Shown: positions 18,965 to 28,217, counted from the stretch's first letter. The stretch: 64,000 nucleotides of DNA from Streptomyces sp. NRRL S-455 (GCF_000717875.1 NZ_JOCT01000010.1:1-64000); one strand, 5' to 3'. Notes: generated from the letters alone by a model not told the origin. Translations and numbers: made by a program.

Positions 18965-19585
18965 TTACTCGAACCGTGACGTGTCGCCCGCGCCGCGCCG
19001 CACGATCTCCGCCTCCCCGCCGGAGAAGTCGATGACGGTCGTCGGCTCGGTACCGCATTCACCGGAGTCGACCACTGCGTCCAGGACGTGGTCGAGCTCG
19101 TCCTTGATCTCCCAGCCCTGGGTCATCGGCTCCTCCTCGCCGGGCAGCAGCAGGGTGCTGGACAGCAGCGGCTCACCGAGCTCGGCGAGCAGGGCCTGGG
19201 TCACGACGTGGTCGGGGATGCGCACGCCGACCGTCTTCTTCTTGGGATGCTGGAGCATGCGCGGCACCTCCCTCGTCGCGGGCAGGATGAAGGTGTAGCT
19301 GCCGGGCGTCGACGCCTTGATCGCACGGAACACGTCGTTGTCGATCCGCACGAACTGGCCGAGCTGCGCGAAGTCCTGGCACACCAGGGTGAAGTGGTGC
19401 CGGTCGTCCAGCTTGCGGATCGTCCGGATCCGCTCGATGCCGTCGCGGCTGCCGAGGCGGCAGCCCAGCGCGTAGCAGGAGTCCGTCGGGTAGGCGACGA
19501 GAGCGTCCGCGCGAATACTGTCGGCGATCTGGCCGATGGTGCGCGGCTGGGGGTTGTCGGGGTGCACGTCGTAGTACTTCGCCAT
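18965..19585 (-). CDS. Sua5/YciO/YrdC-type protein (L-threonylcarbamoyladenylate synthase family)
   Basis: 206 residues, close to the length of the YciO subgroup. Motifs are ALVAYPTDSCYALGCRLGSR near residue 30, then KLDDRHHFTLVCQD and TPGSYTFILPA, and HPKKKTVGVRIPDH. These form the ATP and threonine site of the YrdC fold. The family makes threonylcarbamoyl-AMP for t6A37 tRNA modification, but YciO-type paralogues may do something else. The short length, without a Sua5 C-terminal domain, suggests a YciO-like paralogue. The ATG at 19585 begins the conserved MAKYYDVHPDNPQPR. The upstream 558 bp has no gene. Confidence 0.88.
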   Translation of the reverse strand: MAKYYDVHPDNPQPRTIGQIADSIRADALVAYPTDSCYALGCRLGSRDGIERIRTIRKLDDRHHFTLVCQDFAQLGQFVRIDNDVFRAIKASTPGSYTFILPATREVPRMLQHPKKKTVGVRIPDHVVTQALLAELGEPLLSSTLLLPGEEEPMTQGWEIKDELDHVLDAVVDSGECGTEPTTVIDFSGGEAEIVRRGAGDTSRFE

Positions 19586-20143
19586 CCATCGAGCTTATGC
19601 CGCGCATGTGGGGGTGCGGGGCAGGCGGTCGCTGTGTGCTGTGCAGGGGTGGGGCGGTCCGGGGCCCGGTCAGGTGGATCAGGCTCCGGTCCGGGAGCGG
19701 AGCGCTGGGGGCCGGCGGGGCGTGCCGGGCCCGGCGGGAAGCGGGCGTAGGTGGACGGGCGGGCCCGGTTCGACTCGCACCGGGAGGATCGCGAGGGCGG
19801 CTGGGGCGTGTCGGGCCACCGGGGACCGGGCGGGTCGGGTCGGTTCGGGCCGGATCGGCGGCGTGGGGCTCGGTGACCGAGGGGGCGGGAGGGGCGGCTC
19901 GGCCGGCCGCGCCGAGGGGCTCGGCCGGCAGGCCGGGTGCGGCGTCGGCGTCTTTCACCGGGATCGGTTTGCCGGATGCGGGGGCGGGGACCGGAGGTGT
20001 GTGGCCGCGCGTGGCTCCGCGGGAGTCCTGGCACCCCGCGCGGGTGGTCGGCGTCGTCCCGGGTGAGGGTCTCCAGGTGGGTGAGGTAACGTCCCCGACC
20101 GGTGCGCCAGAGAGGCGGTGCGAGGAACGAGGGGTAGGCCGAA
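19586..20143. other. 558-bp gene-free divergent promoter region
   Basis: Between the leftward Sua5-type gene and the rightward PucR-like gene. It is extremely G-rich on the plus strand, with many GGGG runs between about 19600 and 19990. Several frames are open only because the composition avoids stops, and none encodes a recognisable peptide. Both promoters must be here but no consensus stands out. The G-run clustering could allow quadruplex structures. Confidence 0.4.
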
Positions 20144-21634
20144 GTGGCTGGCCGACAGGACGGGAACGGGCAGCAGGGGACGCCGGGCGGTGCGGAACCG
20201 GCATGGGCCGAGGAACTGCTCGAGCACCTGCGACCCGCGGGGCGCGACGTACGCAGGATCGTCGCCTGGCTCTCCGGTGCCGTGCACGGATCCGCCGCCC
20301 TGCAGGACGCCGCCGGGAACCTCGTCGCCGGTGACCGGCTCCCGCTGGACGGAAGTCTGGTCACGGACATCGCCACGGGCCGGATCGCCTCCGCCGCCTG
20401 GGAGAGCCGGAACCGTCACCTGCGCCTGGTCAGGGTGGAACACCCCCTGCACGCATGGGTGCTGGCCGTCTCCCGCGACGCTCCCTTCGACCGGCGCTCC
20501 TCGGATGTCGTCACGCGCACCGCCCAGGTCCTCGGGCTCGTGCTGGCGGCGCGCGAGTCGACCGCCGCCGGGCACCGGCTCCGGCGCGCCACCTCCGACC
20601 TGCGCCTGGCGATCCTGCAACTGCTCATGGTCGAGGACACCATCGCCGCCCGCCGCGTCGCCGCCGGACTCTGGCCCGGACTGCTGGACACCGACACCGC
20701 GTGCGTCTACGTCGTCGAGTCCGACCCGGCCGCCCGCGACCGCATCGCCGAGGAGTGCCTGGACAGCACCAGGGAGGACGCCCTGGTCGTGCGCTGCCCC
20801 GCCATGGACGGCCACGTGATCGTCGTCAGCCCCCGGGACACCGCGGGAACCGCCCTGCGGTCACTGGTCGGACGCCATCCGGGCCTCTACCTCGGCGGCA
20901 GCGTCCGGCAGAGCCTCGCCCGGACCGCCACCGCCTACGGACAGGCCGTCAGCGCCCTCGCCGTCGCGCACTTCCGGCCCGACAAGACGGCCGTGTACGC
21001 CGAACGCACCCACCCCGAACGCCTGATGGACCCCGAGGCGCTGCGTGGCTGGACCGCCCGTGTGCTGCGCCCCCTCGACACCCTGCCGCACCACACCCGC
21101 GCCGAGCTCCTGGCCACCACCCGCCTCGGCCTGGAGTTCACCGCCGTCAACGCCGCCAAGGTGCTCGGCGTCAGCCGCAACACCGTCCGCGCCCGCATGG
21201 AACGCGTCGAGTCACTCCTCGGCACCGATTTCAGCGACCTCAGGGTCCGGGCCGCCGTCCACTTGGCGCTCAACACCCAGATCGGGCTGCCCGACATACC
21301 GTCTCCCCGCGCCACCGGCGACGCCGGGCCCCGGCTCTCCGACCTGCTGTCCGGTCCCGCGCGTACCTGGGCCGAGAACCTGCTGGGCCGGCTGGACGAG
21401 GACGCCCGGAACCCGCGGCGGACCCTGCGCACCTGGATCGCCGTCGGCGGCAACGCCGAACGCGCCGCACAGGCCCTGGGCGTGCACGCGCAGACCGTGC
21501 GGGAACACGTCCGCAGCGCCGAGCCCGTCCTGGAACGCCAGTTGCTCGCCGCGGGCACGGATTTGTACGAGGTCGTGCTGGCCCACCTGGCCGTGGGCGA
21601 CCTCGACCTGCCGCTTCTCCACCGCGCCGACTGA
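20144..21634 (+). CDS. PucR-like transcriptional regulator with two C-terminal HTH domains
   Basis: 496 residues. The N-terminal half (~35-200) looks like a GAF-type sensor (VRRIVAWLSGAVHGSAALQD). The middle (~210-320) resembles the GGDEF-like linker of PucR/CdaR regulators (CPAMDGHVIVVSPRDTAGTA). The C-terminus has an HTH_30 domain (TRLGLEFTAVNAAKVLGVSR then NTVRARMERVESLLG). A second, related HTH (TWIAVGGNAERAAQALGVHA then QTVREHVRSAEPVLERQL) follows near residue 430. One HTH is usual, so the duplication is unusual. The GTG at 20144 follows GAGGGG. It is a single gene, and its targets are unknown. Confidence 0.85.
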   Translation: MAGRQDGNGQQGTPGGAEPAWAEELLEHLRPAGRDVRRIVAWLSGAVHGSAALQDAAGNLVAGDRLPLDGSLVTDIATGRIASAAWESRNRHLRLVRVEHPLHAWVLAVSRDAPFDRRSSDVVTRTAQVLGLVLAARESTAAGHRLRRATSDLRLAILQLLMVEDTIAARRVAAGLWPGLLDTDTACVYVVESDPAARDRIAEECLDSTREDALVVRCPAMDGHVIVVSPRDTAGTALRSLVGRHPGLYLGGSVRQSLARTATAYGQAVSALAVAHFRPDKTAVYAERTHPERLMDPEALRGWTARVLRPLDTLPHHTRAELLATTRLGLEFTAVNAAKVLGVSRNTVRARMERVESLLGTDFSDLRVRAAVHLALNTQIGLPDIPSPRATGDAGPRLSDLLSGPARTWAENLLGRLDEDARNPRRTLRTWIAVGGNAERAAQALGVHAQTVREHVRSAEPVLERQLLAAGTDLYEVVLAHLAVGDLDLPLLHRAD

Positions 21635-21871
21635 CCTCCTCGCCTCCCGGCCTCGAGGACAGCCGGTTGGCCGGGCGCCGACGGTACGAAACCGGGCCAT
21701 CCGGACTCAGCTGTGCACAGGTGAGCCCTGCCGGGCACGCAGCGGGCATCGACGAGGTTCACACAGCAACGACCGTGGACGTAAGTTCGTGGAACAGCGG
21801 GGGCACGACCGGAACGGGGGACCGGTCGCGCTCCCGCCAGTCGTCCCGGCCCGGCCGGTGCCCGGACCGCG

Positions 21872-23098
21872 TCAGCCCCGCAGCCGCACCGGGATCTCCT
21901 GCCAGCCGACGGCGATGAAGGACGGCACCTGCCGCAGTTCCTCCTCACCGGCCGCGAGGCTCAGATCCGGGAACCGGCCGAACAGCGCCGGCAGCGCGGT
22001 CAGCGCCTCCAGCCGGGCCAGCGGCGCGCCGATGCAGCGGTGCACCCCGATCCCGAACGCCAGATGGTCGTCGGCGGCGCGGGTGGCGTCGAAGACGTCG
22101 GCGTCCGGCCCGTAGTGCTCGGGGTCGAGCCCCGCTGCCGCGTAGGTGGTGATGATCGCGTCACCGGCCGGGACGGTCACGTCGCCGACGTCGAGGTCCG
22201 TGACGGCGAACCGCAGCGGCAGGGACGCGATCGACGGGTGTGCGCGCAGTGTCTCGTCGACGACGGCGTCCCAGCCGATCTCCCCGGACCGGACGGCGGC
22301 CAGCTGTCCGGGGTGGCGGAGCAGGGCGACCACCGCGTTGCCTATGAGGTTGACCGTGGTCTCGTAACCGGCGCCGATGACCAGCAGCAGCGTGTACATC
22401 AGCTCTTCGTCGCTGAGCCGGTCGCCGTCCTCGTCCCGGACCCGGATCAGTTCGGTGGTCATGTCGTCACCGGGGTGTGCTGCCTTGTGCGCGATCAGCG
22501 CGGGCAGCACCGTGCCGATCTGCTGCTGGACGGCCGCCGCGTGCTCCGGGCTCGGGTCGGTGGTGTCCAGGATGTCCGCGAACAATTGGCCGGTGTCCTC
22601 GCGCAGGTCGTCCGGGACTCCGAACAGTTCGCAGATCATCCGCATCGGCAGCGGGTGGGCGAACCGCTCCTTGATGTCCACCACCTCCCCGCCGGCCGCG
22701 TCAAGCCCGTCGAGCAGCTCAGCCGTGATCGCCTCCACGCGGGGCCGCATGGCTTCGGTGCGCCGGTGCGTGAAGCTGGGCGCCACCAGCTTGCGCAGCC
22801 GCGTGTGGTCCTCGCCGTACGCGGAGAGCATGTTGACCACGCCGACCCAGCCCAGGATCCAGGCCCAGGACGGATGCTCGCCGATCTCGGGCCACAGCCG
22901 CCAGTGCTGCCGCGGGTCCTTGCTGACCCGCGGGTCGAGGATGAGCTCCTTCAGGGTGCGGTAGCGCGTGGGCGCCCAGGCGGGGATGCCACCGGGCAGC
23001 TCCACGGGCACCATCGCGCCGAGGGCGCGTAATCGGGCGCTCTCGCCGGCGATGTCGGCGCCGAACGGGTCCAGAGCGATGCGGTCGGTGATGGTCAC
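21872..23098 (-). CDS. cytochrome P450, CYP154-like (conservon second P450)
   Basis: 408 residues with all canonical class-I bacterial P450 marks: I-helix GAGYETT (242-248), K-helix ETLR (282-285, intact EXXR) and haem loop [10 protein letters not shown] with C355. It should be a soluble haem monooxygenase fed by ferredoxin and reductase genes not present here. The GTG at 23098 follows AGGAGGACGACC and overlaps the preceding P450 stop by 4 bp, ending a six-gene translationally coupled unit. In characterised conservons this position holds a CYP154 family member, some of which hydroxylate macrolactones or steroids in vitro. The natural substrate here is unknown. Confidence 0.93.
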   Translation of the reverse strand: MTITDRIALDPFGADIAGESARLRALGAMVPVELPGGIPAWAPTRYRTLKELILDPRVSKDPRQHWRLWPEIGEHPSWAWILGWVGVVNMLSAYGEDHTRLRKLVAPSFTHRRTEAMRPRVEAITAELLDGLDAAGGEVVDIKERFAHPLPMRMICELFGVPDDLREDTGQLFADILDTTDPSPEHAAAVQQQIGTVLPALIAHKAAHPGDDMTTELIRVRDEDGDRLSDEELMYTLLLVIGAGYETTVNLIGNAVVALLRHPGQLAAVRSGEIGWDAVVDETLRAHPSIASLPLRFAVTDLDVGDVTVPAGDAIITTYAAAGLDPEHYGPDADVFDATRAADDHLAFGIGVHRCIGAPLARLEALTALPALFGRFPDLSLAAGEEELRQVPSFIAVGWQEIPVRLRG

Positions 23099-24333
23099 GG
23101 TCGTCCTCCTGGCTGGTCGGGGGAGCGGGGGCTGAAACGGACGGGCAGTGCCGTCAGCGAGCGGTGGAAGGGGCCGGGCCGCCAGGTGAGGCGCTCGCGG
23201 GGCACCAGGGGTTCGAGGTCGGGCAGCCACTGGGTGAGCCGTTCGACGGCCTCGGTGGCGATGAGCACGGTGTGCTGCTTGACCGGGCAGGCGTGCGGGC
23301 CGGCCGACCAGGACAGGTGCGAGGCGTCACCCGGATGGCGGTCTCCGCCGCGCTCCTGCTCGGTGGCGTGCGCCAGCGCCCCGTAGGAGACCACCACCGG
23401 CACGGCCGCCCTGATCCACACGCCGTGGAAGGTGAGGGGCGCACGGGCGTAGTGGATGCCGTAGTTGGCGAGCGGCGTCTCGTGGTGCAGCACCTCCAGC
23501 ACCGCGTCCGTCACGGGACGGGCGCCGCTGGTGAGTGTCGAGTAGTAGGCCGGGTTGCCGAGGATCCTCGACAGCGCGTTGGACACCAGATTGGCCGTCG
23601 GCTCGTGGCCGGCGCCGAGGGTGAGGAACACCTGCCAGGTGACCTCCTCGGCGGTGAGACCCGACGGATGGTCCAGCAGCCAGCTCGGCAGATCGTCGCC
23701 GCGCCGCGCCGTCTTGGCCGCGATCAGCTCCAGCACGTACCCCCCGTACTCGGCCTCGCCCTCGGCCGCCTGCGCACCGCCCTCGATGATCTTGCCGACC
23801 GCGGAGTCCAGCCGGTCGCTCGCGCTGTCCGGCAACCCGAACAGGCTGTTGAAGACCAGCGCCATCAGCGGCCTGGTGAACTCACCGACCAGGTCGGCCT
23901 CCCCGCGTGGCCCGAACCGGCCGACCAGCAGGTGCACCGCCCGGTGCACCATGGCCCGCAGGTCGTGCGGCTCCACCAGGTCGAAGGTGTCGATCAGCGC
24001 GGTGCGGTAACGGATGTGCGCGTCGCCGTCGGCGAACAGGGTGTTGGGCCGCCAGCGCATCATGCCGAGCACCGGGGAGTCGTCGGGGACGGTCGCCTGC
24101 CACGGCCGCGGATCGCGCGAGAACGTCTCCGTGTCGTGCAGCAGGTCCAGCGCCGCCCGCCGGTCGGTGACGACGTACGCCGGCACCCCGGGTGCGAGTT
24201 CCGCCCAGCCGACCGGGCCCTGGGCGCGCAGGGCGGCGTAGTAGGGGTGAGGGTCGCGGGCGAAGCCGTCCTCCCACAGGCGTACGGGCGTGGCGAGGGA
24301 GAAGGCCTGTTCGGCGGGGGAGGGGTGGGTCAC
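23095..24333 (-). CDS. atypical cytochrome P450, CYP157-like, lacking the EXXR arginine
   Basis: 412 residues. The P450 fold is clear: the I-helix region reads [12 protein letters not shown] and the N-terminal part [20 protein letters not shown]. Two supposedly invariant features are altered. The K-helix motif reads EVLH (280-283), with His for the Arg of EXXR. The haem loop reads [10 protein letters not shown] with C349, lacking the usual Phe and the Gly after the Cys. The haem-thiolate Cys remains. The CYP157 family in Streptomyces conservons is known to lack EXXR, and this gene sits in the matching place, just before a CYP154-like gene. The GTG at 24333 overlaps the cvnD stop (GTGA). Catalysis is uncertain; a structural or signalling role is possible. 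Confidence 0.9.
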   Translation of the reverse strand: MTHPSPAEQAFSLATPVRLWEDGFARDPHPYYAALRAQGPVGWAELAPGVPAYVVTDRRAALDLLHDTETFSRDPRPWQATVPDDSPVLGMMRWRPNTLFADGDAHIRYRTALIDTFDLVEPHDLRAMVHRAVHLLVGRFGPRGEADLVGEFTRPLMALVFNSLFGLPDSASDRLDSAVGKIIEGGAQAAEGEAEYGGYVLELIAAKTARRGDDLPSWLLDHPSGLTAEEVTWQVFLTLGAGHEPTANLVSNALSRILGNPAYYSTLTSGARPVTDAVLEVLHHETPLANYGIHYARAPLTFHGVWIRAAVPVVVSYGALAHATEQERGGDRHPGDASHLSWSAGPHACPVKQHTVLIATEAVERLTQWLPDLEPLVPRERLTWRPGPFHRSLTALPVRFSPRSPDQPGGRP

Positions 24334-24956
24334 CGGGGCTCCGGGGGGTGGTGGTCGATCAGGTGCTGCACCAGCGCGAGCAGGGCGTCGATCGAGGAGT
24401 CCGCCTCGCGCGCGTCGCAGGTCACCATGGGGGTCGTGGGCTCCAGGTCCAGGGCGGCGCGCAACTGCTCGGCCGTGTGGTGGCGGGGGGCGTCCGGGAA
24501 GGTGTTGAAGGCGACCGCGTACGGCAGTCCGGTCTCCTCCACCAGCTCCAGCACGTCGAACGAGGCGTCGATCCGGCGGACGTCGACGAGGACGAGCGCG
24601 CCCAGTGCCCCGTATGCGATGTCGTCCCACAGCGGCCGGAAGCGCTCCTGGCCGGGCGTGCCGAACAGGTACAGCACGATGCCGTCCGGCAGGCTGATGC
24701 GGCCGAAGTCGATGGCGACCGTCGTGGTCGACTTGTCCCGTACTCCGGCGAGATCGTCCACCGGCGCGGACGCCTCGGTGAGCTGCTCCTCCGTGTGCAG
24801 CGGGCGGATCTCGGAGACGGAGCGGATCAGGGTGGTCTTGCCCACCCCGAAGGGCCCCGTCACGAGGATCTTCACCAGGTCGCGGGCCGTGTCGGGGAGG
24901 TGGATGCCGGTGCCGCCGGTCTCGGGTTCAGCGGTGCTTGAGGTCGCGGAGGCCAT
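24330..24956 (-). CDS. cvnD: conservon GTP-binding protein CvnD
   Basis: 208 residues. The Walker A motif is GPFGVGKT (34-41). TTTVAIDFGRISLPD and FGTPGQERFRPLWDD correspond to switch regions, with TPGQ in place of DTAGQ. AFNTF replaces the usual NKxD. This is the Ras-like ATP/GTP-binding protein of conservons, thought to work with CvnA-C as a membrane-linked switch resembling a eukaryotic G-protein system. Its start lies inside the 3' end of cvnC (29-bp overlap) and its stop overlaps the P450 start. The N-terminal ~25 residues are Ser/Thr/Gly-rich and probably flexible. Confidence 0.92.
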   Translation of the reverse strand: MASATSSTAEPETGGTGIHLPDTARDLVKILVTGPFGVGKTTLIRSVSEIRPLHTEEQLTEASAPVDDLAGVRDKSTTTVAIDFGRISLPDGIVLYLFGTPGQERFRPLWDDIAYGALGALVLVDVRRIDASFDVLELVEETGLPYAVAFNTFPDAPRHHTAEQLRAALDLEPTTPMVTCDAREADSSIDALLALVQHLIDHHPPEPR

Positions 24957-25290
24957 CGGCCACTCTCTTCAGCAGGTCGGGGTCGAAGCGCCTGGCGGGC
25001 GGGATCGGCGCGCGGGACAGCGCCAGGCCCTGGTCGACGAGGTCGGCGGCCAGCACCAGCACGGCGGAGACGGGCAGCCGCAGCAGGGCCGCGGCCTCCA
25101 CCACCGTCAGCGCCCCGTACTCCAGCTCCTCGAGCAGGGCCGCGTGGGCGGCGGGCAGGTCGGCGGGGGCCGGTTCGCCGCTGCCGGTGAGCACCGACAG
25201 CCGCTCCAGATGCGTACGGCTGGGCCTCGCCACTCCGCCGGTCGACAGGTACGCGGGGACCAGCGGACGGCCGCCCCGGCGGCGGGTCAT
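24928..25290 (-). CDS. cvnC: conservon DUF742 protein CvnC
   Basis: 120 residues, all of them DUF742. The N-terminal RPLVPAYLSTGGVARPSR is followed by a winged-helix-like segment, LTVVEAAALLRLPVSAVLVL then ADLVDQGLAL. It ends FDPDLLKRVADGLRDLK. DUF742 proteins are always found with roadblock and GTPase partners in conservons, and CvnC is thought to sit between CvnB and CvnD. The start overlaps the cvnB stop by 4 bp (ATGA). No enzymatic motif is present. It could bind DNA through the helix pattern, but that is not established. Confidence 0.93.
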   Translation of the reverse strand: MTRRRGGRPLVPAYLSTGGVARPSRTHLERLSVLTGSGEPAPADLPAAHAALLEELEYGALTVVEAAALLRLPVSAVLVLAADLVDQGLALSRAPIPPARRFDPDLLKRVADGLRDLKHR

Positions 25291-25709
25291 GCCGGCGTGT
25301 CGCCGTCGGCACCTCGGGGTCCGGCGGTCATCGCTTTCTCACCCAGCCGCGCGACCTGCGAGTGCACCCGGTGGGCGAGCAGGTCCAGGCGCACCTCGGG
25401 GTCGCCGTACGCGGCCACGCAAGTGCCGTGGTCCGTCGGCACGATGAGCACATAGCCGTGGTCCGACTCGATGACGACCTGCCGTATCTCGGCCCGGTCG
25501 GAGTCCGCGAACGCCGCCGCCGCGGTCCGGCACGCGCCCTGCACGGTGCTGGTGATGGCGGCGACCCGCTCGGCCGACGGCTGCGACAGCGCGTCGGTGT
25601 AGCCCGTCACGAGCCCGTCCCGGGTGAGCAGGACGGCGGCCACGACGTGCGGCACCTCCAGGACCGGTTCGAGCACCCATGCCGTGTCCCCCGCTGCGCG
25701 GCTGGTCAT
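25287..25709 (-). CDS. cvnB: conservon roadblock/LC7 protein CvnB
   Basis: 140 residues with a roadblock/LC7 fold: the first long strand is VVAAVLLTRDGLVTGYTD, the central helix is AERVAAITSTVQGACRTAAA and the later strands are QVVIESDHGYVLIVPTDHGT. In other bacteria this fold regulates small GTPases, consistent with CvnD two genes downstream. The start overlaps the cvnA stop by 4 bp (ATGA). The protein is soluble, without a membrane segment. Its role as a GTPase regulator is by family analogy. Confidence 0.93.
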   Translation of the reverse strand: MTSRAAGDTAWVLEPVLEVPHVVAAVLLTRDGLVTGYTDALSQPSAERVAAITSTVQGACRTAAAAFADSDRAEIRQVVIESDHGYVLIVPTDHGTCVAAYGDPEVRLDLLAHRVHSQVARLGEKAMTAGPRGADGDTPA

Positions 25710-27403
25710 CGAGCCGTTCCCCCTTCGTGGTCGTTCTGGTCTCGGTCGGTGTCGTCGGATGCCTCGTCGGTCCTGGTCGTGACCGGGGCACCCTCAGGTA
25801 CGGCTGGAACGGCGCCGGTGTTCGACCGGGCGGCGAAACGGGCGGCCGCCGTGCCGGACTGAAGGGCGCCGAGGGCGGCGGCGGACTCCTCGGGGCGGCG
25901 CGGCCGGGGCTGTGGTGCGGGCGCGGAGACGTCCGGCGGGGGTGCGATCCGGCTGCGGCGCCGCCGCTGGGGGAGGCCGCTGCTGCCCTGCGGGTCCTGG
26001 TGCCCGGAGGCCGGGGCGGCGGCCTGGTCGTCCTGGTCGGAGCCGAATCCGTGGTCCGGGCCGGCGGGAGGCCGACCGGAGCCGCCGGCGGAGGGCGGCT
26101 CGGAATCCCGTGACCCGGCCGCCGGCTTCGATCCGTCCGACCCGGCGGCCACGGCCGGCCCCGGCTCCTGGACCGGTGCTGCCGGTGCGGGCTCGGAGTC
26201 CTGGGAGGGTACGGCCGCCGACGCGGTCTCAGGTTTCGGGGGCGTCGCGGCAGGCGACGGCTCCGGCTGGCCGGACTCGCGCACGGTGTTCCGGAACGAG
26301 GCCGAACCACCCACCCCGTCCCGGTCCGCCCTGCGGGTCGAACGCGGGGCGCTGGCGGCCGGAGGCTTCTCCTCGGGATCGATCCGGGTCAGCAGATGGC
26401 TGTCCACCCGCAGCACCGCCCGTACACCGCCGTACGGCGACGAGGAGGACAGATCCACGCTCAGATCGAACTGCCGGGTGAGCTGACCGATGGCGGCCAG
26501 ACCCATGCGCGGCGGGTCGCCGAGCTCGGTGAGCAGGATCGGTTCGGAACCCGCCACCATCCGCTGGGCACGCGCGCGTTCGTCCTGCGTCATGCCCAGC
26601 CCGGCGTCGTCCACGATGACGCAGGCACCGTGGTGGACGGCCTCGAGGTTGACCACCACGTCGGTGTCGGGCGCGGAGTGCCGCAGCGCGTTGTCGAGGA
26701 GTTCGGCGACGATGATGGCGACCGGCTCCACGGCGTGGGACACCAGCGCGGTGCCCGCCTCCAGATGGTTGTGGACCCGGACCCGCCGGTAGCCCGCGAG
26801 CCGGGCCTGACCGCCCGTCACCGCGTCGACGAGGTGGGACTCCTCGCGGGCCAGCCCGACCCAGGCCCCGCACACCACCGCGGCGATCTGCGCGCGCCGC
26901 AGGGACTGCTCGTTCTCGTGGTCCAGGGCGAACAGCGTCTGCGCCAACTCGGGATCGTCATAACGCTGTTGCAGGCCGCGCAGGGCGTCCTGCAACCGGT
27001 ACAGCGCCGCCTGGATCTCCCGGGTGGCACCGCGCATCCCGGCCTGTGCCGCCGCGTCGATCCGGGTGCGCTGCGCGGTGAGTTCGGCGTGCAGCCCCTT
27101 GAGTACCTGATCGAGGGCCAAGCCCAGAGGCGAACCGGCGAGTTGCGGGTTCAGCGGTCCGGGCACCGTGACGTGCGGATGCGCGACCCGCCGGCCCACC
27201 GCGGGCACACGCTGCGCCGCCAGATGCTCGACCTCGGCGGTGAACGCCCTCGTGGTCCCGTCGAGTCGGGCTCGCAGGGCGGCCGTCTTCTCGAGCTGTG
27301 CACGCAGGTGCCGCCGCGAACGCAGCAGCCCGCCGCCGAGGGCGAACGCGGACAGTGTGCCGAGGGCGAGACCACCGACGGCCAGGTCCGGTAGATCGAT
27401 CAT
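25706..27403 (-). CDS. cvnA: conservon sensor histidine-kinase-like protein CvnA
   Basis: 565 residues. One N-terminal membrane helix (LAVGGLALGTLSAFALGGGL, ~7-26) is followed by a coiled coil. A dimerisation region contains LDHENEQSLRR (LDH at 160-162, the histidine analogous to the phosphorylation site). The HATPase_c domain has N-box ELLDNALRHS (234-243) and G1 box DDAGLG (265-270). From ~350 the protein is a long Pro/Ala/Ser-rich tail. No response regulator is adjacent, as expected for conservons, where the output runs through CvnB-D. The ATG at 27403 has no strong ribosome site. It heads a six-gene operon; its promoter must lie in the gap 27404-27724. Confidence 0.93.
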   Translation of the reverse strand: MIDLPDLAVGGLALGTLSAFALGGGLLRSRRHLRAQLEKTAALRARLDGTTRAFTAEVEHLAAQRVPAVGRRVAHPHVTVPGPLNPQLAGSPLGLALDQVLKGLHAELTAQRTRIDAAAQAGMRGATREIQAALYRLQDALRGLQQRYDDPELAQTLFALDHENEQSLRRAQIAAVVCGAWVGLAREESHLVDAVTGGQARLAGYRRVRVHNHLEAGTALVSHAVEPVAIIVAELLDNALRHSAPDTDVVVNLEAVHHGACVIVDDAGLGMTQDERARAQRMVAGSEPILLTELGDPPRMGLAAIGQLTRQFDLSVDLSSSSPYGGVRAVLRVDSHLLTRIDPEEKPPAASAPRSTRRADRDGVGGSASFRNTVRESGQPEPSPAATPPKPETASAAVPSQDSEPAPAAPVQEPGPAVAAGSDGSKPAAGSRDSEPPSAGGSGRPPAGPDHGFGSDQDDQAAAPASGHQDPQGSSGLPQRRRRSRIAPPPDVSAPAPQPRPRRPEESAAALGALQSGTAAARFAARSNTGAVPAVPEGAPVTTRTDEASDDTDRDQNDHEGGTAR

Positions 27404-27654
27404 TCGAGTGGGTTCCAGGGGGAGTCGGGCAGGGGGTGGTCCGAGGTGGTCTGTTCAACCACCCGCAGCACAGTACACACCGTCACAGACCGATCTCGCA
27501 CGGTGGAGGGCCACTTCGTTCTGAAAGTTGAAGGTGTCTGTTCGTTTCTGCGTCAACTGTCTGGATTGCCATGCAGGGGAGGGGAGTTGGGGTTCCGTAT
27601 GGGTCTGCCTCGCGGGTGTGACCGTACGGGTGCGGAAAGTGATGGCGAACGCCT

Positions 27655-27679
27655 GTGTGCCAGGTCGGCGGCAGGGTAC
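27655..27679 (+). promoter_or_regulatory. SigB-type promoter candidate
   Basis: GTGT at 27655-27658, a 15-base spacer, then GGGTAC at 27674-27679 match the reported S. coelicolor SigB consensus GNNT-N14-16-GGGTA(C/T). It lies about 45 bp before the ATG of the small gene at 27725. The 321-bp gap 27404-27724 also has to hold the divergent cvnA promoter, which could not be identified. The match is by eye and short motifs occur by chance. Confidence 0.5.
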
Positions 27680-27724
27680 CCGTCCGGCGCCCGAAGAGGC
27701 CCGCTCCGCGAGAAGGAGGTCCGA

Positions 27725-27961
27725 ATGAGCAGCCAGACGGAGACCGGCGGCGTGACCGGTACGCAGGACAAGGACTACAACCTGATCTGGTACGTAGAGG
27801 CGTGCCTGAACAACGCCCTGCGCCTGGAAAGCTACATCCAGGACGCGGAACGCGCCAAGGACACCGAGGTAGCGGACCTGTTCCGCAAGGCCCAGGCGGA
27901 CAGCCGCAAGGGTGCCGAACTGGGCAAGGGGCTCCTGCGCACCCGTCTCAACGGGGGCTGA
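27725..27961 (+). CDS. small conserved hypothetical protein
   Basis: 78 residues, hydrophilic and mostly helical (YNLIWYVEACLNNALRLESY, AERAKDTEVADLFRKAQADS, GAELGKGLLRTRL). It is of a kind common in Streptomyces but of no known function. The helices and charge pattern suggest a small bundle. The ATG at 27725 follows GAGAAGGAGGTCCGA, a very strong ribosome site. A SigB-like promoter lies upstream and a perfect hairpin directly after the stop, so it is a stand-alone unit, probably stress-induced. Confidence 0.75.
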   Translation: MSSQTETGGVTGTQDKDYNLIWYVEACLNNALRLESYIQDAERAKDTEVADLFRKAQADSRKGAELGKGLLRTRLNGG

Positions 27962-27982
27962 GGCCCACCAGAGCGGCACGGA

Positions 27983-28008
27983 CCGGACCCCGCCGCGGCG
28001 GGGTCCGG
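27983..28008 (+). terminator. perfect 26-bp palindromic terminator
   Basis: CCGGACCCCGCCG/CGGCGGGGTCCGG begins 22 bp after the stop of the small gene and is followed by GTCCTTTCCTGT, a modestly pyrimidine-rich tail. It should isolate that gene from the catalase gene. Confidence 0.85.
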
Positions 28009-28217
28009 GTCCTTTCCTGTCCGGGTGGACAGGTGGGGGCAGCGCGAGGCCCGGGGCGTAGACCCTGCCCTATGGCCGGTCAGTTCTTTCACTCGGCTGG
28101 TGGCGCGTGACTCACCCGCCCCACCGGGTACCCGGGCGGTCCGCCACGACCGGCCGGGCGGCTGCTCGCGGTGCCGCCCCGGTCGGCCGCCGGCCCGAGC
28201 CGAAGGAGCCCACGCAT

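Noticed and set aside
19597..20334. Coding gene between the Sua5-type and PucR-like genes
   Set aside because: Frames overlap the PucR start and consist of Gly/Arg-rich sequence with no ribosome site or known peptide.
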